Shown here piece by piece: positions 44,447-52,865 of a stretch of DNA of 64,000 nucleotides. Below the pieces are notes generated by a model. That model saw nothing but the letters and a program-made list of their open reading frames with translations, did not search any database and was not told where the DNA came from. The stretch is from an uncultured Acidobacteriota bacterium (GTDB taxonomy: Bacteria; Acidobacteriota; UBA6911; CAINFC01), in NCBI GenBank assembly GCA_903847975.1, contig CAINFC010000252.1, positions 186,001 to 250,000 on the forward strand. The letters run 5' to 3'. Positions within the stretch are counted from its first letter, which is position 1; each line of letters starts with the position of its first letter. A program made the translations under genes and the position numbers.

Positions 44447-45907
44447 TCACTTCCTGTTTTTCACGGTCAGGCAGCGGAAAAACAGGTCCACTTTCTTATC
44501 CGTCGTTCTGGCCCACAAAAAGAAAATCCTGTCTTTATGAATGGCAATTTGCGGGTTGGCATATATCGTGTTATCTTCCGAGTTCAGGTTCAGCACCACA
44601 TTGCTATCCAGCCAGGTTTTGCCGTCATCCAGGGAATAGTTGGCCACAATCTTCCTCTTTTTGTCGACCTGGAACTGATTCCAGGTCGCAGCCAGAATGC
44701 CGTCTTTGGCAGCCACCCGAAGCTGCTCCGAGCGGATTCCATCCCCAGGGTTGATTTTCCCTTTTTCATTTCCGCCCAAATGCCAGGTCTCCCCGAAATC
44801 CGGAGAGCTCATGTGCATGATGTGATTCCCCTTTTCCTCGGCATTGAGCCAGAAAAGGTGAATTTTTCTTCCTTGCCCGTTTTTAATGAAAAGGCAGGAT
44901 TGCCCGGAAGGCCGATTGCTGAAAACAATCCGATCCGCACTCCAGGTTTTGCCGCCATCCAGGGAACGATCGAAATAAATGGCTCCGAAGCCATCCGGCA
45001 AAAAGTAAAGCCAGGTCGCCGCCAGGCCGTTCTCCCCGTCCCCGGTCATCTGGGGAAAATCCATGTGGTTTTCCGGGTTGTCGTTGACCCGCATGGCCGG
45101 ACTCCATGTGACCCCGTAATCTTCACTGCGGCAAAACTGAATCGCGCAGTTCTTTCCTTCTTCCGCATGAGAAAACATTAGAAATACGTTGCCTCCGGCA
45201 CCGGGCACAATGGAAGGAAAAGACGATACGCCATTCCCCGGTTTGCCGGGGGTCAACCGGATATCTTCTTTCGGCCAGGTATCGCCAGAATCCTGTGAGG
45301 CATTGAAATAGAGATCCGAAAGCCGGTTGCGCTCATCCTTCCAGGCAGAGTAGAGTTTTCCATTGCCTCCATATACCAAATCCGGCGCAAAAGCGCCCCC
45401 GAATTTGCTTATGGAGCGTTCTTTCTCCCAGCTTTTCCCGCCGTCCTTGGATTTGGCAAACACATCGATCTTTCCCCCGCCGCCGACCGCAAGAGGAGTC
45501 GATACCGCTTTGCGCCATCCAGCTACATATATTTCGCCTTTGGCGGAATCCACGGCGACAGCGGGAAAGTCCTCCCAGGATTTCTGGCTCTGAGAAAAAA
45601 CAGGAACCGGAGCGCTCCACGCCTTCCCGTCCTGCACCAGGGACTGGAAAACCATCCCGGCAGCTTCCCCGCGCGTCCAGACCACAAAAGGATTTCCTTT
45701 CCCATCCGCCTCGAGCGCCGGGTGGCGCAGGTAGGTGTATTCCAGGGGATGGTCACCCCTCGGATTGACCTGCAGGGTTTCCGACAATTTCCATTGTGCC
45801 GTATCCTGTTCGGAACGAATTGGATCAGAGGACGGACCTGTTCCGCACCCATTGATACCGAGAAACGCTAGGAGGGAAGGGATGATTAAAGAGCGCAGGG
45901 AAAGCAT
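44447..45907 (-). CDS. BNR/Asp-box (sialidase-fold) lipoprotein
   Basis: 486 residues from the ATG at 45907; an in-frame TTG at 45943 is also possible. The N-terminus is a lipoprotein signal (LLAFLGINGC). Six Asp boxes are visible: SKDGGKSW, SQDSGDTW, SEDYGVTW, SLDGGKTW, SPDFGETW, SLDDGKTW, giving a six-bladed propeller like exo-alpha-sialidases. Catalytic residues cannot be assigned. It is first in the wzt/GT2 operon, right behind the terminator of the 46024 gene. Confidence 0.88.
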   Translation of the reverse strand: MLSLRSLIIPSLLAFLGINGCGTGPSSDPIRSEQDTAQWKLSETLQVNPRGDHPLEYTYLRHPALEADGKGNPFVVWTRGEAAGMVFQSLVQDGKAWSAPVPVFSQSQKSWEDFPAVAVDSAKGEIYVAGWRKAVSTPLAVGGGGKIDVFAKSKDGGKSWEKERSISKFGGAFAPDLVYGGNGKLYSAWKDERNRLSDLYFNASQDSGDTWPKEDIRLTPGKPGNGVSSFPSIVPGAGGNVFLMFSHAEEGKNCAIQFCRSEDYGVTWSPAMRVNDNPENHMDFPQMTGDGENGLAATWLYFLPDGFGAIYFDRSLDGGKTWSADRIVFSNRPSGQSCLFIKNGQGRKIHLFWLNAEEKGNHIMHMSSPDFGETWHLGGNEKGKINPGDGIRSEQLRVAAKDGILAATWNQFQVDKKRKIVANYSLDDGKTWLDSNVVLNLNSEDNTIYANPQIAIHKDRIFFLWARTTDKKVDLFFRCLTVKNRK

Positions 45908-45954
45908 GGGGATTTTCTTTCTAATCCTTTGGGAGTTTTTCAAAGCAAGAAACG

Positions 45955-45985
45955 AAAAAAAGGGGGCTCAAAAAAGCCCCCTTTT
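45955..45985 (-). terminator. Strong intrinsic terminator
   Basis: A perfect 11-bp stem (AAAAGGGGGCT at 45958-45968 with AGCCCCCTTTT at 45975-45985, 6-nt loop), followed on the minus strand by seven T. It ends the transcript of the secreted protein at 46024-47307. Confidence 0.92.
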
Positions 45986-46023
45986 CGATTAAGAATGGGA
46001 ATTCCTAATCTTGAACTGTATAA

Positions 46024-47307
46024 CTATTGGGTTTCCGCAGCACCAGCCAGAACCGAAATCAGAATCGGCGAACCGGTCGCCGTGATGTTAGAATCGGTCC
46101 GGAGGAGGCCATTGGAATCCTTGCGGCCTTCGCCGATCAGCAGATCGCCGTTCCCGTAAGCAGCCAGAGCCTGGGAGATCCAGCCGAACAGGCTGCCCTG
46201 GGCACTGCCGATAGCGGTAACGCTCATTCTCAGCCAGCCACCGAGCTGTACGTGTTCAACAAACGCCAAGCTCAGGAAATCGCCGCCGACCTGTCCGTCC
46301 TTACTGCTCACATACCACTGGTTGGCAGCAGTTCCGGCAACACCGCGCGGGGAAATCGTCCATTCGGTCAAGCACTTGATGTCGCGCTGCGGAACGGACA
46401 GAGCGTTCTCGTAGTTGTCGAATACGAAAGAGGTTACCGAGGAGGTATCCGTTTCGATCTTGAACCACATGGTCGCAGTCTGATAGTTGTCCTTGAAAGC
46501 CACCATGGTCAGGCGGTTTCCGAAGGCGCTCTTGGCGGCGTCGATCTGATCAACAGCCAGCGGCTCGAAGAAATGGTTCACATAGAGCAGGTTCGGACGG
46601 TACATCTGCAACCATTTGCCATTGGTCGGTCCAAGCAGAGTGTGACCGGCAACGCAGCCAGCCGGAATCGGAGCAATCTGACCGATGGCATAAGGAACCA
46701 TCTGGCCCTGCTGGGTCATGTTGAAGTTGATCGGGCAGGAAGAAGCAGGCAGCGGAGCACCAAGTGCATCAACGGCCATACGAGCGATGGCGTTGGTGCC
46801 CCAGGTCGAACCTTTGCCTACGTTGGTGATGAAAATCTGACCAGTCAGGTAGTTGAAAGCGATCGCCTGATGATTCGCAGGATACTTGGAAGCATCAATA
46901 GCGGTAGCGGTCATCAGGTAGCGGTTATCCGTGGCATAGCCGCGAACCTGCTGTCCCTGGCGGTTCAACTTGGTGGTCATAACCTTGGAAGGAGTGATCA
47001 CGTAGGTCTGGCCGGGGGTCAGAATATCCACATAATTGAAATGCTCGGAGCAATCAGGCAGATAATACTGATAGTGGATCGCTACGTAGGTATCGATCGA
47101 GGTGTTGGTGATGGTCAGATAGGACAGGAAAGTGCTACCGGTACGGGAAGCAGCCCCATCTTCAAAGAAATAAAGCAACTGGCTTCCTACCCTGGAATTG
47201 TAGGGGGAAGGAAGAATAACGGACATTGCATCTTGGGCACTCGCAAACTGAGCCATCACGAGGACGAGCACAGGAAGGAGCAATAATGCACCAAAAAACT
47301 TCTTCAT
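46024..47307 (-). CDS. Secreted protein of unknown function, probably highly expressed
   Basis: 427 residues from the ATG at 47307 (a TTG lies one codon earlier). The signal peptide is MKKFFGALLLLPVLVLVMAQFASAQ. The mature part is rich in beta-strand and aromatic residues with four or more cysteines (LPDCSEHF, PASSCPINF, PAGCVAG, IKCLTEW) and no domain I recognise. AGGAG lies 7 nt before the ATG, a TTGACA-18-TAAGAT promoter lies upstream and a strong terminator follows. These point to an abundant surface or exported protein. Confidence 0.85.
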   Translation of the reverse strand: MKKFFGALLLLPVLVLVMAQFASAQDAMSVILPSPYNSRVGSQLLYFFEDGAASRTGSTFLSYLTITNTSIDTYVAIHYQYYLPDCSEHFNYVDILTPGQTYVITPSKVMTTKLNRQGQQVRGYATDNRYLMTATAIDASKYPANHQAIAFNYLTGQIFITNVGKGSTWGTNAIARMAVDALGAPLPASSCPINFNMTQQGQMVPYAIGQIAPIPAGCVAGHTLLGPTNGKWLQMYRPNLLYVNHFFEPLAVDQIDAAKSAFGNRLTMVAFKDNYQTATMWFKIETDTSSVTSFVFDNYENALSVPQRDIKCLTEWTISPRGVAGTAANQWYVSSKDGQVGGDFLSLAFVEHVQLGGWLRMSVTAIGSAQGSLFGWISQALAAYGNGDLLIGEGRKDSNGLLRTDSNITATGSPILISVLAGAAETQ

Positions 47308-47380
47308 CAAGTTCTCCTTTCAGAAAGGTTAATGTTTAAATATTCTAACATTCGATAAAAGCGCAATTCAAAGTGGTTGA

Positions 47381-47410
47381 ATCTTAGCATCGGTACTGTC
47401 ATCCTGTCAA
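47381..47410 (-). promoter_or_regulatory. Predicted promoter for the 46024-47307 secreted protein
   Basis: Minus strand: TTGACA (47410-47405), 18-bp spacer, TAAGAT (47386-47381), leaving a leader of about 67 nt. Confidence 0.55.
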
Positions 47411-47529
47411 GAGGACGGTTCCGGCTAAAATCCTACCCAAGCTTCCTGTTAAGATGGGATAATTGGTAAAAAGTTGCAATTAAATTTTACGAAGGGGTTC
47501 AGGACCGGATGACCCATGAATCCTATCCG

Positions 47530-47991
47530 TTACTTTTTCTCGTCCATATCCCCAAAAACCCTTGTTTGCGTTAGATTAATGTACCAGTCGTCCTTTTCAA
47601 AGACCCAGGATTCCTTCATCCGCGAAGAACCCTTCTGCAACCCTTCTCCCCCACCGACCGGAAGCTGCATTCTCCAGTCCTGGCGGACAGTGGCTTCACC
47701 TTTCATCCCACTTACCTCGATAGCTTCAATCTGAAACCCGGAAGAACGGAATGCATCGCGGTTGTCCCGCAGAAAGGCTTCTTTGCTGGTACTCTTTTTT
47801 TCCTGCGAAGAGATCATTCCATAAATCCGATTCCAGTCTCCCGCCAGGCGGTAATCCCAGTATTGCCTGACGCGCGTGTCCAGGGATTCCCTGGTCGGTT
47901 CTGCCACTTTGCAGCCGCAGGCAAAACCTGCCAGTAAAAAAACCAGAAAACACCTGCGGGACCCAACAGCATGGGTTCGGGCGGAAATCAT
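47530..47991 (-). CDS. Small putative lipoprotein
   Basis: 153 residues from the ATG at 47991, chosen for AAGGAG 9 nt upstream. A signal peptide ends at FACGCKVAEP, a likely lipobox. The mature part (DTRVRQYWDYRLAGDWNRIYGM, then VRQDWRMQLPVGG and WVFEKDDWYIN) looks like a small NTF2/DUF4878-like domain, which is a tentative fold guess. It lies 57 bp after the modular 48049-50148 gene, probably in its operon. Confidence 0.75.
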   Translation of the reverse strand: MISARTHAVGSRRCFLVFLLAGFACGCKVAEPTRESLDTRVRQYWDYRLAGDWNRIYGMISSQEKKSTSKEAFLRDNRDAFRSSGFQIEAIEVSGMKGEATVRQDWRMQLPVGGGEGLQKGSSRMKESWVFEKDDWYINLTQTRVFGDMDEKK

Positions 47992-48048
47992 GAAACCCTT
48001 CTCCTTTCGCATGTGATGTGGGAACCGGGGAACTATCGGATTCATTTC

Positions 48049-50148
48049 TTATTTGGTCCTTACATGCAGCCAGTACACATTGGAGGTCTGGACCTGGTGG
48101 TTGCTGTAGCGATAGGCTAAAAATACGCCCACCAGGTAGTCCCCGGTGACCGGATCAATCGCGTTTCCATTGATGCCCTGCATGGTAATGTAGTTTGCTG
48201 GAATGGTCGCGGTACCCTGGCTGGAATTGGTTATCTGAACGGGTAAAACATCCCCTCCGGTCACGTCGGGATGAAAATTATTCTGCAGGTTGACCTGGTA
48301 GACGGTCGGGAATCCGGAGCCGCTGATCCTCAAATGCTGCTCGCCGCTGTTCAGCATCATCACCGAAGGCTCAATGGAGCTGATGATCAGATCCGGCAAA
48401 GTAGTGCTGGTTGTGGATACCCCCGATGTCGTGGTGGTGGTCGTGGTGGTGGTTACAAACAGGGTGGTGGTGGTCGACCCGATCACCGTGGTTGTGGCGC
48501 TGCAGTTCGAGGTAACCCGGAGATAGATGGAGCCGGAGGTGATGTTGAGCGTTTTGTTTTTCACCTGGACCGCTTTGCTCCCGGCGGTGGCGGTAACCGA
48601 AGCAGGCACCGTGGCGCTCAAATTTCCGGGGCTGTTATAAATGGTCGCCATTTCCACCGTATCGATAAGTACCGCGCTGTCGGCCGTAAACCGCATCCCC
48701 TGCACAATAAAATTCGATATCTGCCCCGAGCCGGGCGCCACGCACTCCGGATAACTGCTGAACACCACAGGGTCGCTGGACGTCAGAGTGGTAGTGGTGC
48801 TGGAACTGGGCACGATGGAAGTGGTGGTAATAATGATAGTGGTCGAAGCGTTGGTGGTAGTGGTGGTCGTCGTTGTCGAAGTCGTGGTGGTTGTCGTTGT
48901 CGTGGTAGTCGTGGTGGGGATTACCTGAAAGGAAAGCGGGCCCGCCTCCGGAAGGGTCATGGAGGCCCCGCCATTATCAGTCACCCGCAGCTGCAGGGTG
49001 TGAAAACCGAGAGAAAGACCGGAATAGCTTACCCAGTTGGAAAAGCCGACATAAGGACACCCGGTGAAATTCCCTTTGGCGGCGCAGACATCCGGCCGCG
49101 AAACGGTGTTCGACAGGGACCCGATGCGGATGCTGTCGATAAAAACATCGATGGAATTCAATCCCGCCGAAGCCAGGGCCCACCCCTGCAGATAGAGGGG
49201 TCCGGAGCTGGGCGCAATACTTCCAGAAGGTATTTCCAGGTTGGCGTAGAGAACCGAGGCCACCTTATTAAAAGAAATCGGTGTGGAAGGAATGTCTTTT
49301 TGCTGTCCGCTGGAAGTCAGAACCCGAGCCTGCAGCGTGTGTTTGCCGACCGAAAGATTGAGCACGTTGATTGTCGCCTGGAATCCGGAATTAAGACAGC
49401 CCGAATAGCCGGGATATGCAGCACAGACGTCGTTTCGGGCTGCACCGTAGGCGGCCATCCCGGAAGGAACGCCGTCCACCAGGATGCTGACGGAAGTAAT
49501 CGGCTTGTTGGACAGAGCCCAGCCCGAGACCGACAGGGAGCTGTAGGTGGAGGCTCCCGGAACGGGAGCCTCCACGCTGCCGTAAATATCTGTGTCCACT
49601 TTGCGAATGATGACCGGAGGGTTGTTGACGTTGTATCCGACCCCGCCGGGAGTAGTCACCCGCAGGTTGACCATATGCTCTCCCACCGGAAGGGATGAAA
49701 TGTCTACGGAGGTGGAAAATCCTACCAGAGGACACTGGGAGTAATTTCCCAATGCCTTGCAGACGTCGTCCCTCCGGACTGTGAGCTGGATATTCGACTT
49801 CATAACCGTGCCGCTGACAATCAGTTCGACCAGATAAGTAGGGGTGGTGGTGTACACCCAGCCATATACGTTGAGCAGGGAGGAAGTAGTCGTTCCGCTG
49901 GTGGGCTGGTCAAGGTACCCGAAGGGAGCAGCGGTTCCAGCTTCGGCAATCACCCTTTCAAGGGAATAGGGGGTTCCCGGATTGATCTCCAGTTTTTCCA
50001 CAGAGGACCTGCCTGTTGGTTCCTGTGCCGGGTCCGTCTGAGCCGGAACGGCGCCAGCCAGCAGCACAGCCCAAAGCAGAAAAAACAGAGTCGGATGGCT
50101 TAAATTTTTTAAATACATAAGCTTATACTTTGATTTCATTACGACCAT
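48049..50148 (-). CDS. Secreted modular protein: three Ig-like modules, Thr-rich linkers, two TIG-like domains
   Basis: 699 residues. After the signal peptide come three ~105-residue modules (~75-180, 185-290, 295-408), each with YGWA/SGWAL, a VDG-like strand, R-x-DVC and a second Cys 9 residues later (Cys130/139, 242/251, 355/364), followed by a GF motif and HTLQ-RV. Residues ~411-458 are almost all Thr. A TIG-like domain, a second Thr linker (~551-583) and a final TIG-like domain complete it. It is a paralog of the next gene upstream. Function is probably adhesion or surface structure, inferred from architecture. Confidence 0.87.
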   Translation of the reverse strand: MVVMKSKYKLMYLKNLSHPTLFFLLWAVLLAGAVPAQTDPAQEPTGRSSVEKLEINPGTPYSLERVIAEAGTAAPFGYLDQPTSGTTTSSLLNVYGWVYTTTPTYLVELIVSGTVMKSNIQLTVRRDDVCKALGNYSQCPLVGFSTSVDISSLPVGEHMVNLRVTTPGGVGYNVNNPPVIIRKVDTDIYGSVEAPVPGASTYSSLSVSGWALSNKPITSVSILVDGVPSGMAAYGAARNDVCAAYPGYSGCLNSGFQATINVLNLSVGKHTLQARVLTSSGQQKDIPSTPISFNKVASVLYANLEIPSGSIAPSSGPLYLQGWALASAGLNSIDVFIDSIRIGSLSNTVSRPDVCAAKGNFTGCPYVGFSNWVSYSGLSLGFHTLQLRVTDNGGASMTLPEAGPLSFQVIPTTTTTTTTTTTTSTTTTTTTTNASTTIIITTTSIVPSSSTTTTLTSSDPVVFSSYPECVAPGSGQISNFIVQGMRFTADSAVLIDTVEMATIYNSPGNLSATVPASVTATAGSKAVQVKNKTLNITSGSIYLRVTSNCSATTTVIGSTTTTLFVTTTTTTTTTSGVSTTSTTLPDLIISSIEPSVMMLNSGEQHLRISGSGFPTVYQVNLQNNFHPDVTGGDVLPVQITNSSQGTATIPANYITMQGINGNAIDPVTGDYLVGVFLAYRYSNHQVQTSNVYWLHVRTK
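48400..48498. repeat. ACN-codon tract encoding a Thr-rich linker
   Basis: Simple-sequence DNA (GTGGTG-type on the plus strand) encoding residues ~551-583 of the modular secreted protein. It is prone to slippage in multiples of three. Confidence 0.75.
48778..48918. repeat. ACN-codon tract encoding the long Thr-rich linker
   Basis: About 140 bp encoding residues ~411-458, of which roughly 35 are Thr, with Ser and Ile interspersed. Codon choice varies among ACC, ACG and ACA, so the protein composition rather than a perfect DNA repeat is maintained. Confidence 0.8.
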
Positions 50149-50338
50149 TCCTAACCTTTACGTTGAATAATCCCTTGAGGCACTCGTTTCCTTAAAGCCA
50201 GGAGCCGTTCCGGAAACATTATTAAAGATGCCTAAAAAAATCAAAAGGTTGCATTTTACCTTACAACTGACTCTGGGCTTATGTTAACAGATCCCGAATC
50301 ATGGATTTGGTGATGCCGGTCTTGTATGGACTGAATTC

Positions 50339-52591
50339 TCAATAGGCGACCACCTGCAGCTGGGCAACCCCAACGGATTCGGTCATATCAAGATTTCGTA
50401 CTTTGACCGGCCGGAAACCGGCTGTGTCCGTGAAAAGAGTCGGTACGGAAGTTGTAACGGAATTGGAGCTGATGTAGTTTGCCTGGAGTTCCATATAGGG
50501 TGCTCCGTCGGATTGTGCTATCAAAACCTTGCAGCCCGGCTGGAAGTTGGCGCCGGAAATATTAAGCGTGAAGGCGGTTCCGATACCCTGCGGCACCTGT
50601 GCCGGCGTGAGCTTGGTGATGACCGGGGCCGTACCGGGGACGGTAATGGTCGTAGTGGAACTGGTGCTGGTGGAAGTTGTCGTGCTTGTCGTCGTGATCC
50701 CCCCGGTGGGAACAACCAGGAAATCAACCGATGGCGATTCTTTTCCGTCCGCATTGCGCACGACGACCGCCCGATATCCGGCAGCCAGGATATCCGCGCC
50801 GTTGATCTGGGCAAACAGAGCCAGCGGGGCAGCCAATAGAGTGGACTTGGCGACTCCGCCGAAGATCACCTGGCTCCCGGAGTTGAATCCCGTTCCATAT
50901 ACCTTGAGTGTGAAGGGTCCGCTGCCGGCATAAACGCTTACCGGATCGATCTGGACAATCTGCAGCTGATCCGGGGAGAGCGTGGTCGTCGTGGACTGGT
51001 CGGGCGTGGTGGTCGTACTGCTGAAGATGGTGGTAGTGGTGATGGTTGCAGGAACATCGATGACGTCGAAGTAGAGTACATTGGATTCCAGGCTTCCGTT
51101 TTTAACCAGGACCGGCTTCGCTCCCACGGTAGCAATATCCCCGGCCTGAATCGTGGCATTGATCGTGCTCCCGTAACCAGGATAGGTGGTGGGCCTTTCC
51201 TGTCCGTTGAAAACCACCACGCTGCCGCTGTTGAATCCGGTTCCCAGAATGCTGAGAATAAAGCCGCTGCCTCCGACCACCGTGGAGTAGGGGCTGAGTT
51301 CATAAATAGCAGGAGTGCCCGAGACCAGCGTGGTCGTGGTCTCATTCGAAGTAGTGGTTGTAGTGAAAAGCGTTGTGGAGCCGGTGGTCGTTGAAGTTGT
51401 AGTCGGAATCAGAGAGGAGACCGTGAACGGGATCGGACCCTGTGCCGGGAGAAGGATGCTGGTACCGTTCACAGCAACGGCCTGAACCCGCAGCTGGTGA
51501 GGCCCCTGCGCCAGGCCGCTATAGTATAAACGGTATTCGAAACCCACGTTAGGGCAGCCTGGAAAGCTGCCTAGGGCAATGCAGACATCCGGGCGAAAGG
51601 CCCCGAGCGAGGCATTAGCGACAACCATATCGTCCACCAGTATTTCCACCCTCGAAATCCCCTGCGGCGAAACCGCCCATCCCGAAATCCAGAGATCCGA
51701 CAGGTCGGAAGGTGGAGGACCCGATGGGGAGTCCAGAACACCGACAACGTAGGAAGAGGGCTTGATGACTGTCCGGGGAACAGCGGGGAACGCAAAGGTC
51801 ACCCCCCCTACATCCCGGGCGCGCATCTGGATGGTATGGGCTCCCGCGGAAAATAAATTGGAATTCAAAGCAAAAAAGAATCCCGAGTTGGCACACCCGC
51901 CAAAACCGGCATACGGAACACACACATCCGGGCGGTAGGCGCCGTAATCCGCATAGCCCACCCCGACACCGTCGACCAGTACCTCCACATTCTGAATAGT
52001 CCGGCTGCCGACCACCCAGCCGGAAAGAGCCAGGGAGCCGACAAAAGACTGCCCTTCCTGCGGTTGCTCGAGATTTCCATTAAACTCCACATTTGCTTTA
52101 ACCACCAGCGGCATATTCAGACTCGTCCCGGAAACGCCTGTCGTATCGGTGACCCGTAAGGCAATACTGTGGGTACCCGGAAGCATAAAACTGGTACTCA
52201 GGCTGGTGCGGAATCCGACATAGGGGCAATTCGGAAAAGTCCCCAGGGCTGCGCAAACGTCCGGGCGCGCAACCGATAAAGGAACATTCTGGACAACCGC
52301 TTCTCCGTCGACCAGAATCGCCAGGTTGGCAATCGGCATATTCCCGACTGCCCAGCCGATAACCTCCATCGATCCGAACACCGAAGATCCGTTGGAAGGC
52401 GTTTCCACGTACCCAAACGGCCGGGTGATTTCCGCTTCAGGCTTGATAAGCCTCAGATAGGAGGTATCTATGGCGGCAGGTTGAATTTCGTGGGTCGGGT
52501 GCACATCGCCGGCAAGTACTGCACTTCCGGATAAAAGCAAAAGGATTCCGGATAAAAGGAAGAGTAAATCGGCATGCTGTGATCGCTGCAT
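50339..52591 (-). CDS. Secreted modular protein: three Ig-like modules and three TIG domains with Thr-rich linkers
   Basis: About 750 residues from the ATG at 52591 (GTG two codons earlier); AGGGGGT precedes it. Signal peptide, then three Ig-like modules with the same DVC-x8-C pattern as the paralog (Cys pairs near 115/124, 226/235, 339/348 counted from the GTG), then IPT/TIG domains beginning at AIYELSPYSTVVGGS, IVQIDPVSVYAGSG and ITKLTPAQVPQG, each preceded by a Thr/Ser linker. There is no anchor motif at the C-terminus. It lies 190 bp upstream of the paralog on the same strand. Confidence 0.88.
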   Translation of the reverse strand: MQRSQHADLLFLLSGILLLLSGSAVLAGDVHPTHEIQPAAIDTSYLRLIKPEAEITRPFGYVETPSNGSSVFGSMEVIGWAVGNMPIANLAILVDGEAVVQNVPLSVARPDVCAALGTFPNCPYVGFRTSLSTSFMLPGTHSIALRVTDTTGVSGTSLNMPLVVKANVEFNGNLEQPQEGQSFVGSLALSGWVVGSRTIQNVEVLVDGVGVGYADYGAYRPDVCVPYAGFGGCANSGFFFALNSNLFSAGAHTIQMRARDVGGVTFAFPAVPRTVIKPSSYVVGVLDSPSGPPPSDLSDLWISGWAVSPQGISRVEILVDDMVVANASLGAFRPDVCIALGSFPGCPNVGFEYRLYYSGLAQGPHQLRVQAVAVNGTSILLPAQGPIPFTVSSLIPTTTSTTTGSTTLFTTTTTSNETTTTLVSGTPAIYELSPYSTVVGGSGFILSILGTGFNSGSVVVFNGQERPTTYPGYGSTINATIQAGDIATVGAKPVLVKNGSLESNVLYFDVIDVPATITTTTIFSSTTTTPDQSTTTTLSPDQLQIVQIDPVSVYAGSGPFTLKVYGTGFNSGSQVIFGGVAKSTLLAAPLALFAQINGADILAAGYRAVVVRNADGKESPSVDFLVVPTGGITTTSTTTSTSTSSTTTITVPGTAPVITKLTPAQVPQGIGTAFTLNISGANFQPGCKVLIAQSDGAPYMELQANYISSNSVTTSVPTLFTDTAGFRPVKVRNLDMTESVGVAQLQVVAY

Positions 52592-52679
52592 ATGCACCCC
52601 CTGCTTATGAAAAGCAGATTTTCCTTATAAATGACATGAAGTTTGAAAGCATAAATACGCTTCATTCAAAGCTATTATA

Positions 52680-52709
52680 AAAATAAACCACGACCCATAT
52701 GATTGTCAA
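52680..52709 (-). promoter_or_regulatory. Predicted promoter for the 50339-52591 modular protein
   Basis: Minus strand: TTGACA (52709-52704), 18-bp spacer, TATTTT (52685-52680), identical in boxes and spacing to the promoter at 19751-19780. Confidence 0.65.
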
Positions 52710-52793
52710 TAAAAAAGTTGGAAAAGAATTTCTGGTGCGTTTCCCCGGAAAAAACTTCCTTTTTTCCTGGCCCCAGGGCATTCAAAATTCATG

Positions 52794-52822
52794 TTGCAAA
52801 CAGGTGTGATTCCTGGTATTTT
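52794..52822 (+). promoter_or_regulatory. Predicted promoter for the selenoprotein gene
   Basis: TTGCAA (52794-52799), 17-bp spacer, TATTTT (52817-52822). The gene starts 43 bp further on, behind the strong ribosome site GGAAGAGG. Confidence 0.65.
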
Positions 52823-52865
52823 CTAACCACAGCATTATTATAAGAATAAAAGGAAGAGGTTTTAC

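Noticed and set aside
48271-49698. 475-codon open frame opposite the Thr-rich protein gene
   Set aside because: Its Gly/Arg-rich product is just the antisense of Thr/Ser codons and Ig modules; no start signals.
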